The translations under genes were made by a program, and so were the position numbers. Positions 46,611 to 58,438 of a stretch of 64,000 nucleotides of DNA are shown here, piece by piece; the first letter of the stretch is position 1; each line of letters starts with the position of its first letter. This DNA comes from Clavelina lepadiformis (Eukaryota > Chordata > Ascidiacea > Aplousobranchia > Clavelinidae), in contig NC_135246.1 of NCBI RefSeq assembly GCF_947623445.1, positions 18,397,856 to 18,461,855 on the forward strand, given 5' to 3'. The notes beneath the pieces were generated by a model, which was not told where the DNA came from, ran no database searches, and saw only the letters and a program-made list of their open reading frames with translations.

Positions 46611-47963
46611 ACAGAATTGGAACGATACAAAATCTAATTGAAATATAATAATATGTTAGTGTAACGTTACAACATTTATATAATTGTCAGTATTATACAA
46701 ACTGCATATATATCAATATTAATTATATCAAATATATATCAATTAATACACAATATCAAGGCCACTACACTTTGGAGTATCGTATCGCAAAAACGTCTGG
46801 GTTAAAAAGGTTTTTGATTATACTGTAATATTAGGACGGCTTGACTATTACACTATAAAGAAAGCTAAATGTCCGATTTTAAAGCGCAGTTGGAATAGAA
46901 ATGTCATAGACTGATTGCTGAGTGATGATTTACGACCTGTCGTCATAACAGAAATGCTTTCTTTTCCATAACAAAAACTAGAATGACTCCTTACCTAACA
47001 CTTAAACAGAAACCAACGCGCGTGAATTGATTACCACGCGAAGCGCCAGAAATAATATGTCAAACTTCTCTATTGAGCTGCGGACAGAAAAACGAAATGG
47101 GTCAAGCATCGAATTCGGTCATAAATCGAACTGCAGTTATTTACGACACCACCAGTTGGGGATCACTACTTTACATGTGAAACATATTGGTTGAAATAAA
47201 GACCAAGGCCGTATGTATAGTTTAGCATAAGTAAAATATTCGCAAACTTAATGCTTTGATGGAATTGTTCAAGCTATTTTGAACTGCGGTCATGATGCTA
47301 TTCTTTATTAAAAGTAAAAATGCTTCTTTTATATGCCGAAAGCCAGCGCATGCTGTCCCATTTATAGGCCGTAGCAACACTGAGGCAAATGGGGCACTCG
47401 CCTCCGTAAGTTTTCCGGACTCTGGCACAAAACATTTTTAGTGTTAAACTTCATTTAACAGCTTCATTTAACTTAAACTTCATTTAATGTAACCGGGGAC
47501 GTAGCCTACTTGACATATTTGCCTCCTTAAAAAACTCGCTCTGGCTACGGCATTGCAATCACACATCATATCAAATTCTGCAACATTTCACAACGTTTAA
47601 ACTTTAAACTGCATGTTTACAAGATTTTCTCACCAAATTTTTTATTGCCGGCAAATGTTGTTTCACTTTGCTTGTTATCTTCTAACACTCACTGCGATCA
47701 GTGATGTTAATAAATGTTAAGTTGTTACAGTATGCAATTACGTTTTCGGCTTACCAATAACTGTGCCTTGTTTGGTCTCCATGTAAGACTTTTATATGGC
47801 GGTTTACTGAAAGCGAGTACGTTTACGCACAGCAAGCTCACGTTAAATGCAAGAGATGAGTGAATAGTTGCAAAAAGTTATTTTTAACGCCGAATAGCTT
47901 ACAATAACAGTAAGGATATATATAAATGTGTATACGTAATGGTATAATGCATTAATGCACGAG
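46611..47963. other. Intergenic, nothing firmly recognised
   Basis: AT-rich. Two GCCGTAGC-containing segments in opposite orientation (about 47370 and 47545) could be ends of a small element, but no target duplication is visible. Confidence 0.35.
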
Positions 47964-48149
47964 TTAAAAACTATGCAGGTAGTTTTGCAGAGAAAGGCTG
48001 TCCAAGTCAGTGAGACGGCAAGGTGGACTTAAGATCGTGCACTCTTCCAGTACGTGAGAGAAGGTTTGAGAAGTCGCTCTACAGGGATAGACACTGCTCT
48101 TCGCTAGTCTCCAGCGGTACATGATGGCGGCAATTAAGCTTCCAGGCAC
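47964..48149 (-). pseudogene. Reverse-transcriptase-like (LINE) C-terminal fragment
   Basis: The 61-codon frame reads YRWRLAKSSVYPCRATSQTF then SHVLEECTIL. The pattern R-L-x-S-S-x-x-PC-x-A-x-QT-x-x-HVL-x-x-C is that seen in the cysteine-rich region after the reverse transcriptase domain of many non-LTR retrotransposons. No RT core is found nearby, so this is a remnant. Confidence 0.45.
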
Positions 48150-49276
48150 GTCTGCTGATTATTATGTTTAGTTGGAGCCACTGTTATTCGGTGAGATCAT
48201 GTCCAAGGGCCATGTTCGCCACGAACAGTTTACAGAAAGGTGAAAACTTGATTTCGAGCATCGGAGATAAAAAGTTAAGGTATTCACTTTCCTGAACCAA
48301 TCACACAAATGAGAATAGAATGGCCAGTATCTTCCTACCAACTGCCTTTTTGCTTTTGATATTTTCTTACTCCTATTATTTCATCCTGCATGGTAGTGGG
48401 AGAGTTTTACGTGTACTTCATACTGTGGCGATGAAATAAAAAAATGAAGCGTCCTATACACTTTTATATTATAGATTGAGTAGTCGATCACTGTTTGTGG
48501 TACTTTACAAGCAGCTCATAGTAACATGTCGGGTATTGCTTGGCAGTGGCGACAAAATGATAATTAGCAAGACCCTGGCACGCCATCTAATGTATTTGTT
48601 CTATCTTATGCTATCTAATACTAAACGAGGTTGCCATAATTATGCAATCCGATTGCGGGTTTTGTGGGTAAATTTACAAGATCTACAGATGGATTTTTGT
48701 TGATTGATTGATTTTTGAAACTTGTCTGGGTTAGTGTTTATCTGAAAGTTTATCAAAAAGATTAAAATTTTTTCCTGATTTAATAACAAAGTTGCGTCAA
48801 TGAAACTAGTCAATAAACCTAAAAATGAGTCATATTTGATTGCAAACAAAACGCACATCCAGTCAAACACAACTATGTTGAAGATGTAATCGAAAAGAAA
48901 AATAATTGAATGGGAGTTTTTGTTTGTTTTGCATAGCAGGTCAGTTAATGGCTTCGCCTTTGCATAAACAAATTGTTGATAGTAACATTCAAGAATTATT
49001 ATTTGGGTCTGTAGAAATGACTGAAATTATTTCGTCCAACATTTTACGCTAAATGAGGATTAGAGTATATTATACCATAGTCTATTATTAGTGATGGGTA
49101 TACTGGTGCCAAATGCTGTATACATACTGTATCCAAATGTCTCCGTATAACCTATTCGGAATTAATTGATTTGCAGTTCATTCAACACTTATCGTAGAAA
49201 TCGGACACATTTTATTTCTGCTTAATCTGCACACATCCGGACACATTTTATTTCTGCTTCTGCATAGTAGAATAGC
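48150..49276. other. Spacer before the duplicated sulfotransferase segment
   Basis: No gene recognised. A direct repeat of CGGACACATTTTATTTCTGC (about 49203 and 49239) lies just before the breakpoint at 49277, where homology to the intact sulfotransferase begins. Confidence 0.4.
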
Positions 49277-51027
49277 ACTGAGCAAACCAACAACCACAAC
49301 AAAAGTGGCGGCTAAAACAAAGAAAGACACCAGCAAAGAAAGTTATCACAAAGAAAATAAACGAAAATCTTTTCGTCATATTCCGAAGAGAAAAGAAAGC
49401 TCGTTTGTGTCAAAGCGAATGGTGATTGTTTTGAAATTTTATTGTAATTATACGTATGGGACGTTTAGACTCTCTACTACAGAGTGCATGAACCACCAAT
49501 GTTACAACCAAGTTTACGAATTTAGACCTAGTATAGCTTATTCAGCTACATATAGCTTGATATATAGCCATATGTACAGCTATACGTATTTATTTTGTCC
49601 ACTGATATGTCGGTTTGTGTCACTGAGAAAGTCATCCACACAATGACACACAAGGTAAATTTTTCATAAAGCAAACCTTGTATTAATCGACAGATGGCAG
49701 CTCAGGATCTTTCGCTTCGTGAGCCTAGTCAGGTGACCAAACAAAGATTCGACGCAAGGGTGCAAACCATCGCCGGAAGGTGCTCGAGAATTGACCCGGA
49801 ATTTCGTATCAAATGGCAGCAAGTAAAAGAAAAAGGTCAACATCCAGAAATTACTACAGTAATGAGTGTTTTGTATTGTAAGGTCAATCAAAATATTCTG
49901 CATTGAAAAGTGTCCTGATATCAAATGCACAAAGCGAGAAACGCTCGCTTACGATGTCTTTTCGAACATTTGTTTATATAATATAGATTTCGTCGATTAC
50001 GAATACAACAAACAGTATTATGATAAACGTATAAAGGTTCTGCCTTAAACCTATTGTTTAGAAAAGTTATAAAAATTACAATGAGAATGTCATTTGAAGC
50101 AAAAAATTACCTCAGGAGCGCCCACTGACGGATATATCGGCAGTTACCGACATCGCACGATGCTTTGTCAAGTGTTGAAAGCCGGGAGTTCAACATGGAA
50201 TGACGTTTTCTGGAACTTGCGCGCTCCAGGCGAGGCAGCGAGGAAACAATTTTGGGAAAAAGCCATCCACGGCAACGTGAACGCTTTCGAAGAATTAGAA
50301 GCAGCAAAAAAGTTGGAAATCTGGAAAGTAACAGTCGCTAAAAGCAAATTTTTGACCAGCCCTACACAACGCTTTTACCAAGCAGTAACGTATAGTTCGT
50401 TAGGTGTCGGCCAACGACTTTAATTGTATAACCTAGCATGGTACTTGAACAACTTTAAGCCGCAGATTTTTAATAAATTAGTTTAGTAAAACTTTTATCT
50501 TCTCATATTGCAGGACCAAGACTCAGCTATCATGGTCAATGTTCGCCATCCCTTTGCTAGGATGATATCAGGTTGGAGAGACAAATGTCAGCAGGTTTAT
50601 TACTATAATACTTGGTTCAAGCAATATCCTGAACTGAAGAAATACACCAATATGTATGGGAGGTGGTGTGGTGAGTATTACGTTGCTTGCGCAGTCCTGA
50701 TCGTGATATAAACGCGCTATAACCTACATCCCTTAATATTTACCAAACTAAAACAGGAACAATGAAAATACCAAAACGGAAAATAGGCCACCAAACTGAA
50801 AAAATGCCAATAGAGCAGAATAGGCCATACCAAAATTAATTTTACCAAGTGACTAAAGCCGGATGTAACAAGATAGAAGTACCGATAGCAGGAAGAAGAA
50901 GTTACAAGAAATCACAGAACAGTAAGTTTTATTATCACAGGATGCCAAAAGAAGAACATTGTATCCATATATATAAGCTTAACCAAAATAAAATTAATCA
51001 ACCAGAAAATACCAAAATGGCATTTAC
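49277..51027 (+). pseudogene. Truncated duplicate of the sulfotransferase gene
   Basis: This copies 38219-39991 at high identity, including introns. It starts inside exon 1, so the membrane helix is missing, and stops within the intron after exon 4, so exons 5 and 6 are missing. Two further lesions exist. The base after the exon 3 acceptor reads GA where the intact gene has GG; with the T carried from exon 2 this makes TGA at the splice junction. Exon 4 carries five extra bases before its donor (GGTGGTGTGGTGAGT against GGTGGTGAGT). The VRHPFARMIS segment itself is intact. Recent decay is likely because identity remains high. Confidence 0.85.
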
Positions 51028-51997
51028 GGGAGACAGGGGTTAGTTGGAAAGCGGGGTTAGTTGAAAAATCGCAGTTTTAGTACTCCCCGAACATCTTTGT
51101 AAATCTTTACTGCCCCTTAGTGATTGATAACGGTGTTATCTATTCGCCATGTTACTTTTAGTGATCTCAGAGCAGAAGCATATGAGTGGCACACGTTTTT
51201 CCGTTTTTTACACTTTGAACTAAAATTCGAGCTTGTTGGTAAATATAGTGTAGGCTAACATAGTGCTCTAGAGAGACAGTTGAAAGTTCATTAGTCTATA
51301 TTGACCGTAGGTGCCATGGTACCAGAAAAGGCAGAGGCAATTAAATTACCTGGTTTAGTGGCTACATAAAAAGTAAGTTTTATCTCTCTTGTGCATACGG
51401 GGTTAGTTGGAAAATTTTGAATGGGGTTAGTTGGAATATGTAAAATCATATGAGTAAAAATTTCTTTTATTAATGCTTGATGGAATTCATATATTTTACT
51501 TATACAGCCTCGTACAGTTAAGTTGGAACTTGTTATTTGATACAGATCGATAAATAGGCCTATCTACACCTTTTAATTGAAGGTATGCGCGAGTATATAA
51601 ACGCAAAACTCAACGTGGATCTACGCGGATCAACGAAACGCTGTCAGCAGAAATTTGTCTTCCATGTTGACTTGTCGGGCTACAATCCACAATAGATTGA
51701 TTGACATTCAACGAACAGACACTTTTGAATACTGTATATAACAAATTGATATATTTTCCAACTAACCCTGTGTGGTTTTCCAACAAACCCCGGCTTCGGG
51801 GTTAGTTGAAAAATGTGACTGATGTCTGAAAAAATAAAGTTTGTGCGTAAACCTGTAACAATTTCTGGTCAGTCTTTTGTAATAAGTTGTAAACCAGCGT
51901 AGTCATTATGCCAGACTAGATAAAGGTTTCGAAGATCATTCTGAAGTTTGGTGGTTTAAATTTTCCTAAAATTTTTTCCAACTAACCCCGGTCTCCC
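51028..51997. mobile_element. Element with GGGGTTAGTTGGAA repeats and GGGAGAC ends
   Basis: The left end GGGAGACAGGGGTTAGTTGG and right end inward GGGAGACCGGGGTTAGTTGG are long inverted repeats. GGGGTTAGTTG(G/A)A recurs at about 51039, 51053, 51400, 51422 and 51799, and inverted at about 51761. A TA-type target is possible (the left flank CATTTA equals the intact paralog near 39985, the right flank is TATAAC). Left and right flanks belong to two different duplicated units, so it marks a junction and not a simple insertion. Confidence 0.6.
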
Positions 51998-52318
51998 TAT
52001 AACTAGAATAAAAACTAAATAAAGTTCAAGAAGAAAACATACGGCGCTAATAGAGCGCATGACGTTCATTAATATGTAAACATGGATAAATTACTTGCAT
52101 TCTGGAGTACGTGCTCTTAAAATCTTACTTGGTTAAAATAAAACTCCAGCGAAAAACCGCCTCTCGTTTCTGTGGCCCGCTTGTGAACACGTTGTTATCA
52201 CCCCATTCGCCAAGGATTAACCCATAGGAAAGGGGAAAAGGAAAGCACGGATTAACCATTCGTATGAGCTTATAGGAATAATTCCACATTTTAAAGTAAT
52301 AGTTGTAAGGCTAGGGTG

Positions 52319-52941
52319 GGGATCACGACATATGACCGAGAACAAACTCACCGGCGACAACTGGTAGTGGACAACTGACCGGCAAAAAATTGGCCGGCGA
52401 TCAAATTAACCGTGACCTAAATTGGCCGTTAAAAGGTCAAAATTCTAATTCACTATCTAGTCGCGCATCAGCTTTAATCTGAGCCAATTAAGTATGTGTA
52501 TTGCAGTCAAGGTTGACTGATTTGTCAAATAACCGTTTGTGTAAATTTTAGTGCCCTTATTATGTAGTGTCATATGTGTTTTGCAGTGAACTTCTTTTAA
52601 TGCTGTTACTCGTATTTCCGGAAATATTTCTGTTTATTTCAATAAATGTTTCAATGTGTATTGAAATAAAAAAAATTTTGTTAAAAACAAAGGAAATAGT
52701 TACGAACAAATATTTACTTTACATATCATATACTGCCATCAACTTAAACACAATAATTCAGCACTTGCATGGTCAATTTACCTCCTGGTCAATTTTCATT
52801 CCGGTAAGTCTGTTCCCGGTTAGTTTGTTCGCAGTCAATTTACATCACGGTCAGTTTGTTTGTGGTCAGTTTACGTCACGTTCAGTTGTCCCCGGTGAGT
52901 TTGTTCGCGGTCATTTTGCCGTGGTCATATGTCGTGGAACC
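52319..52941. mobile_element. Second copy of the 3450-type transposon, 9-bp target duplication
   Basis: GCTAGGGTG flanks both sides (52310-52318, 52942-52950), and copy 1 of the host repeat has the single uninterrupted site near 13746. Ends inward are GGGATCACGACATATGACC and GGTTCCACGACATATGACC. Arms hold units such as GACCGAGAACAAACTCACCG and GACAACTGACCGG. The 132-codon frame inside (52567-52965) runs out through the right arm and shows no domain. Confidence 0.9.
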
Positions 52942-53013
52942 GCTAGGGTGGACCTTTATATGTAATATGCAGTAAAACCCGTACGTCATCTCATGTCGAT
53001 TGCTTAGATTAGA

Positions 53014-53306
53014 GTCCAACTGCAGGCCCGCGAGCACCGATTTTTTGGCCCGCGAACTGATAGTCAGCTTTGATAGTCGCTATTGTCGAGGAAGAACCTC
53101 GACCGCAGATGTCACATTGATCAGCATTTAAATTTTATCAGCTAAATTTTGAACTATTCTAATTTCAGTTTTAATAAAAAAGAGAACTTTTTTCAGTTCT
53201 GATATCAATGTCACATTGTTCTTCAGTTGTAATTTAAAAAATTGGCCCGCAAGATAAAAAAATTTCAGATTTTGGCCCGCGATGAAAAGAAGTTGGACTA
53301 GAAGTT
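53014..53306. mobile_element. Probable hAT-type miniature element
   Basis: GATTAGA lies on both sides (53007-53013, 53308-53314); the copy 1 site near 13810 reads TTAGATTAGACAG without an insert. The left end is GTCCAACTGCAGGCCCGCGA, and the right part inward contains AGTCCAACTTC then TCGCGGGCC. 293 bp. The right terminus is somewhat longer than the left, so the exact end is uncertain. Confidence 0.6.
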
Positions 53307-54130
53307 GGATTAGACAATTGGATTAAAAAGTTCCCCTAGTAAGGGCACTATGGCGAAGGTTAAAGCCTGTGTGTTGTCCCGTTGTTGACTCCTTGTCTCA
53401 GAAGGCTGTTATTTCAGTTGTCTGCTACCTTCGCTCATATATTGAATGAAAAGAACACAACCTTCTTAATTGAAGGATTTACTCGAACTGATGTCCTGTG
53501 TGCAGGCAGTGTAACTGTAAAAAAACAAATGGGTGGTAAACGAACGTGCAGTGCGGGATTTTAACATGTGCTAGGAGCATCCCGAGGGCGCCAACCAGCG
53601 ACAAACTAAAAAGCCCCATAAATGGCAACGGCTGTAACATCATTTCCCCCAAAAAAATACAATTTTGAGCCGGCGACACGGCGATTTTAAAAATGTTGAA
53701 CTGAATGCGTCATATTAAAGAAACTAAGAAATTCTGCGGATCAATGCGCATGTGATGTTGATGCAAACTCTTTTCTTACTGGTTTGACAACAGCTAGTTG
53801 CAGGTCTGGGGTAAGTTGTAAATTTGGTGTGGGTTTAAATTTTTGATATTTTGGAGTATTTATCTTAAAGATTTCAGCTCAAAACTTGATGTAAAGTATA
53901 GGTGGTTGTGTAGCGGCCGTTGGATGTTTGTTTGGTGTGTCACTGCTGGCGCCCTCGGAATGTTACCGCACGTGTTGACTTCAGCACTGCGCCGTCTGCG
54001 CGTTCGTTTTACCATCCCATTCGTTTTTGCACTACCTGCGCGCAGGACATCAGTTCGAGTAAGGCCTTCAATTAAGAAACTCGTGTTCATTTATTTTAAT
54101 ATATGAGCGAAGGAGACAGTGAACAGAAAT

Positions 54131-54968
54131 AGCAGCCTGAAATTTTTTTGACTTTATTTTTATCAAATTTTGACTTTATTTTGACCTAACGAAATTTCTT
54201 ATATGTAGAGGCCACAGTTCTTCCTCCGGTTACCCAAACATGATATTTTGTCGATTTCAGACCCAAACGTAATATTTTGTTGAAAAGTCAAGGTTTTTTA
54301 TGGATTATAAAAAGTGCGACGTGTTTTATGGCGATAGATTTAGGTAGCTTGTGTTATTTTATCCCTGTGAAAAGGGCACTTTGCCTCGATTTTCTCCGCA
54401 TGGTAAATTCTAATAAACAGCAAATTAAACAATTAATCAGAACAATCTCGACAAATCCGTCTAACTTTTGCTGAAGACGATTTAGCTTGCTTAGGCGTTT
54501 ATGTATTACAAAATGTCAGTAGGCTATTCCTAAAATCGAAACTGTTGATCTTCGAAAATACCACGTTTATGAAGAGGAAGTGTTTTATAAGAATTATTTA
54601 AATACGTAACACTGAATAAACAATGGCCAATTTGCGATAAAAGTTACTGCTGATCCAAGTGGGCATTGTGACTTATTTCCTGCTTTTATGGATTAATATG
54701 GTTTAATTGTGTCGCAGTTCCTGATTTACAATGCTTCCATGAGGATTTTTAAAAGAATTACTCTCAAGAAACACAAAAACTTTGTAAAAAGCCATATTTT
54801 GACAAATTTTGACTTTATTGAAAATTTTGACTTTATTGTAAATTTTGACCTATAAACTTCTTAGAAACAATCCCCTAGGTTCTGAAAACAACTTTATTCT
54901 TTGATTCGTGGTCAGACGAGGTCCTTAAAATATTTTGACTGTATTGACTTTTGCGGGCCCTAGTCATA
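54131..54968 (+). mobile_element. Second copy of the AT-rich TAGGGC element, left end lost
   Basis: It matches 14650-15465 and ends GCGGGCCCTAGTCAT directly against AAGTATAAACAGC of a zinc-finger leader. Here the target CTAGTCAT is not occupied by the hAT element seen at 15466. Confidence 0.55.
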
Positions 54969-55498
54969 AGTATAAACAGCATCTTACGCAACTACAGAAT
55001 GTCAACCAGGTCATATACAACTTGAGGTTGTTTTAAAAACATTGAATGAGCTTATTTTGCCAGAATTAAAATCAATGCAAAAAGATATCATAAGAAAATG
55101 GAATTTGCAAAGATACAAGAAAACATGGAAGACATGTATTTAAAGGTTCTTACAGAGACAAAGAGAACTGAAACCATGAACAATGCAATGCAATTTGAAG
55201 AAACATTGCAACTATCAACTATACAGTCTGAATTTGATACTAGCATTTGTATTCAGAGAGTTCATTTAGAGAAGGCATCAGCTGTAACTTATCTTGAAGC
55301 TATTGATGAAAAATCTTTGTCGTTAAAGGATTTTGAGATTTTGCCGACTGAAACAGATGCCACATTTACTCCCACTTCAAATAATGTTTTCCCTCAGTCA
55401 GAGAATGAAGGAAATGCAACATTCGATGGCGAGGTTGTTGATTCTGAAAACCTAAATAAAAGAAATTTACAGGAGAAATACAACAAATTGGCTATGAA

Positions 55499-56682
55499 CA
55501 TAGGCGCCGAAGTTTACAAAATGTAGGGCGGAAAAGATAATGGGTTCATATGTTTGGGAATTCCCCATGTCAAGGATTGTTGTAAAAACACAAAATAAGA
55601 TAAAATATACTTCTAATCAACGTTATTTGCGACAACAGCCATGATACAAGTTTTTACTTTTTATAAAAATTTTAGACTTGTTGGTTATGCTAAGCAGCTA
55701 ACCTAACACTTACAGTTTCTCTTTAAACTCTTCGCATGCGTCGTCCCAAGGTTATTTTTGGTCATTATGTTTGTCTGTACAGACGTAACACCAGAGATGG
55801 GAAAACACTTCCAACAAAAGCATATCAGTCAAATCTGGTTAATTGCATAGTCAATTTGCCAAGCCTTTTTATGCGATTAAACGAATTATGCGTTTATGCA
55901 AAAGTGCAAATTCCACTTCTTTTCTTACTTGACGTGCGACGCTGGTCATGTGTAAAGACGTCAACACGCAAAACACTAACGTTTATTGTGTATAGCGATC
56001 ATTCATTCATTGAAGCACGCAAAAGATGAAAACATGCTTTCTTGCATTTGTGTTTTTAAGCGAACAAATGTGGCCATGTCCGCCCCTTGAAACTGTAGTC
56101 ATTGGTGAATTGTATGAAGTACATGCAGAACTTGTTTATTTTTAGTGTTGTCACAACGATTGCGTCAGCAGAGCTTTCAACTTGTTTGTTTCGTAAAACT
56201 TCTTCACATATTACGGCATCATCTTAACGCAACGCAACGCTTAAATGAAACTAAAACAGTGCGAATGTTAATGTCTGCGTATTGACAGCCACGTGTTAAT
56301 GCTTAAATCGAGCATTGTTGGTTTCATTGTTTCGTAAGAAAGCGCAGTACAAGTCACAAAGCTTACGCATTGCGCGTGCGTTCCCAGTGCGCGTTGTTTT
56401 CAATTTTATCTTTTAAAAACTTTTGAATAATCGAATAAATTATCTTCATTCTTATTCAATTAAGCGGATTATGCAATAAACCTTTATTCGATAAACCGAA
56501 GTATTGTTTTTACAAATGATAGACTACGCCTACGGTTTGGGACTTGCACGCTTTAGGCGATAAAACGAATTATGTGATTATCCAGAATGCAATTAACCGG
56601 ATTTAACTGTATAACCTTTTGAACATAAAATCGCTATTATTTGTTAGACAAATCCACCCTGTCCACCCAAGTTCAGCACCCG
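55499..56682. mobile_element. Insertion with 10-bp target duplication, containing a nested Tigger-like element
   Basis: TGGCTATGAA flanks both sides (55489-55498, 56683-56692), and paralogs have it once (for example GCTACGAAGTTTCC near 32117). Ends are weakly inverted: CATAGGCGCCGAAGTTTAC at the left, CGGGTGCTGAACTTGGG inward from the right. Superfamily unassigned; a 9-10 bp duplication would suit a Mutator-like element. The frame at 55736-56029 shows no domain. Confidence 0.65.
55826..56609. mobile_element. Tigger/pogo-like element nested inside the insertion
   Basis: The left end is CAGTCAAATCTGGTTAATTG and the right end inward CAGTTAAATCCGGTTAATTG, followed by CAT in both. The right flank is TA and the left flank AT, so a decayed TA target is likely. 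Repeated CGAATTATG / CGGATTATGCA-type units occur near both ends. No transposase frame. Confidence 0.7.
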
Positions 56683-56812
56683 TGGCTATGAAGTTTCCTG
56701 ATAAACACATCACAAATCGTAGGAGCAATACTAGAGAGGTTAAATGTTCACGAATTGTTGAAAATGACAAAACCAAACAGTTCTGTTGCGCTTTTTGTGA
56801 TGTGTTTTTGTT

Positions 56813-57077
56813 GTGTTTTAGTTGCAATTTTTTTGGCTATAATTTGTAATTAGTTCATTTCCCTTTTCAGAATAGGCTAGGTCTGTTTTCAGATTTTTTC
56901 CCTTCTTTACTACAATAAATTTTAACTTTTTGTACAATAATGGGTAATTTAATTACTTCAAATATTCATTTGTCCAAATTTATCAAAAAACGATTTTTAA
57001 TGTCAAAATTTTCAATTTTTAAGTCAAAAACTTTCGTTTTTTAGGTCAAAAAATAATCGCCCTAGTTATAAGTAAAT
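56813..57077. other. AT-rich remnant with a TAGGGC element end
   Basis: The last part (GTCAAAAAATAATCGCCCTA, to about 57066) matches ends of the AT-rich element seen at 14616 and within 27567-27650. The other end is not visible. Confidence 0.4.
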
Positions 57078-57086
57078 AACTTCCCG

Positions 57087-58438
57087 GTACTATGACACCT
57101 TATCGAAAGACACTTTATCGAACGACAGCTGATCGAACCGACAGATGATCGAAAGACACTTTATCGAACGACAGTTAATCGAGCCGACAGTTGATCGAAC
57201 GACACTTTATCGAACCGACAGCTGATCGAACGACACTTTATCGAACCGACAGTTCAAGCAAGATTTTTGCGTGTTTTTCAAACATTGAAACAATAAGCCA
57301 TTGTGATGTGCGGTCTTTGTAATGGTGTGCATTAATGAATTGTGATGTATATATCATAAAGTTGACGATTTATATTTTATATTTGTATCATAAAGTGTAC
57401 GATTTCTCATGGCGGCCGGCCCGCCCACATTAATAAGATATCACAAGAATACGCACGAGAATTACTAAGTACGAGATTGTCTGTACAGTAGACTAGACTA
57501 GTCATTATAGATACAAAGAGTAAGGAATTGAAGGCAAAATATTCAACAGTAGACTAGACTAGTCATTATAGATACAAAGAGTAAGGAATTGAAGGCAAAA
57601 TCAACGAATATTGACATAAAAAGTTATCTTCGAGCAATTGCACACAACTTGTAATTAAATGAATTGCGATTGAAATGTGCACTTCGTCAGTTGTCGTGCT
57701 TTTAACAGTGCATATCGTCAGTTGTTTCGATAAATTGTGGTTCTTTTAATAAATTGTCGTCCTTTTAACAGTGCATATCGTCACACACATTTGCAATCGT
57801 TAATTAATAGAAAACTATGCGTCGTAGACTGATGAGATTTTTACAGGTTAGTAGAAACATCATCTGGCTTCCTGTATACATCATAATTGTAAAACTAAAG
57901 AAAGTGAATTTAGTGTAAATTAGGTATTTCTAAAAGTGACATATTTCTAGAAATTCTTCTTGTTACGCCGCGCCCCCGCTGTGAGTAGAGAACGAAAGAG
58001 AATAGTAAGCCATGTTATTGGTGCGTAAATGAGTAAACGAAAACGTTACGCTTCAATGCGGAGAGAGCAAAATTATATAAATATCACAATATCTCAAAAA
58101 TTACAAAATCCAACTTTATCAAACAAACATGGACAGATAGCTGAACATTGTTTATGAAAAGTCACCAAATTTTAATTTTCTACAGCAAACAGTGCAACTG
58201 TACGCCACGTTTTGCTATGACTGTGTGCGGGAGAAGCAACAGTCGATTCGATCAACTGTCGCTTTGATCAGCTGTCGGTTCGATAAAGTGTCGTTTCATC
58301 AACTGTCGGTTCGATAAAGTGTCGTTTCGATCATGTGTCGTTTCGATCAACTGTCGTTCGATTAAGTGTCTTTCGATAAACTGTCGTTCGATTAAGTGTC
58401 GTTCGATAAAGTGTCTTTCGATCAGGTGTCGCGTCACG
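57087..58438. mobile_element. Large DNA transposon with 9-bp target duplication and tandem-subunit inverted ends
   Basis: TAACTTCCC flanks both sides (57078-57086, 58439-58447). The paralogous site near 21443 reads TATAACTTTCCTTACTC with no insert. The left end GGTACTATGACACCTTATC and the right end inward CGTGACGCGACACCTGATC run into GAAAGACACTTTATCGAACG in both. The arms (57104-57255 and, inverted, 58242-58430) are arrays of CGACA(C/G)TT(T/G/A)ATCGAAC-type 16-17 base units. Internal sequence has a 56-base direct repeat (57485-57540, 57546-57601) and no recognisable gene. Confidence 0.9.

Larger units (their letters stand above)
52000..54130 (+). repeat. Dispersed repeat copy 2 with two nested insertions
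   Basis: It matches 13436-14570 in order, interrupted at 52319-52941 and 53014-53306. Its fold-back arms lie at about 53490-53605 and 53940-54055. Both insertions can be excised on paper to restore the copy 1 sequence. Confidence 0.7.
54969..56812 (+). pseudogene. Zinc-finger gene relic split by a transposon
   Basis: The first half (leader near 55000, then 55098-55498) parallels gene 3: EFAKIQENMEDMYLK, PTETDATFTPTSNNVFPQSE and DSENLNKRNLQEKYNKLAM. The original ATG is lost (ACAGAATGTC). The frame resumes after the insertion at 56683: MKFPDKHITNRRSNTREVKC, then FCCAFCD, where homology ends at about 56812 before any complete finger. No array survives. Loss of the start, the insertion and the missing array make it dead. 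Confidence 0.75.

Noticed and set aside
47360..47552. Possible small element between two inverted GCCGTAGC segments
   Set aside because: Inverted similarity is short and no target duplication is visible.
52567..52965. 132-codon frame inside the 52319 transposon
   Set aside because: The second half is translation of the inverted-end subunits and it runs out of the element into host sequence; no domain is visible.
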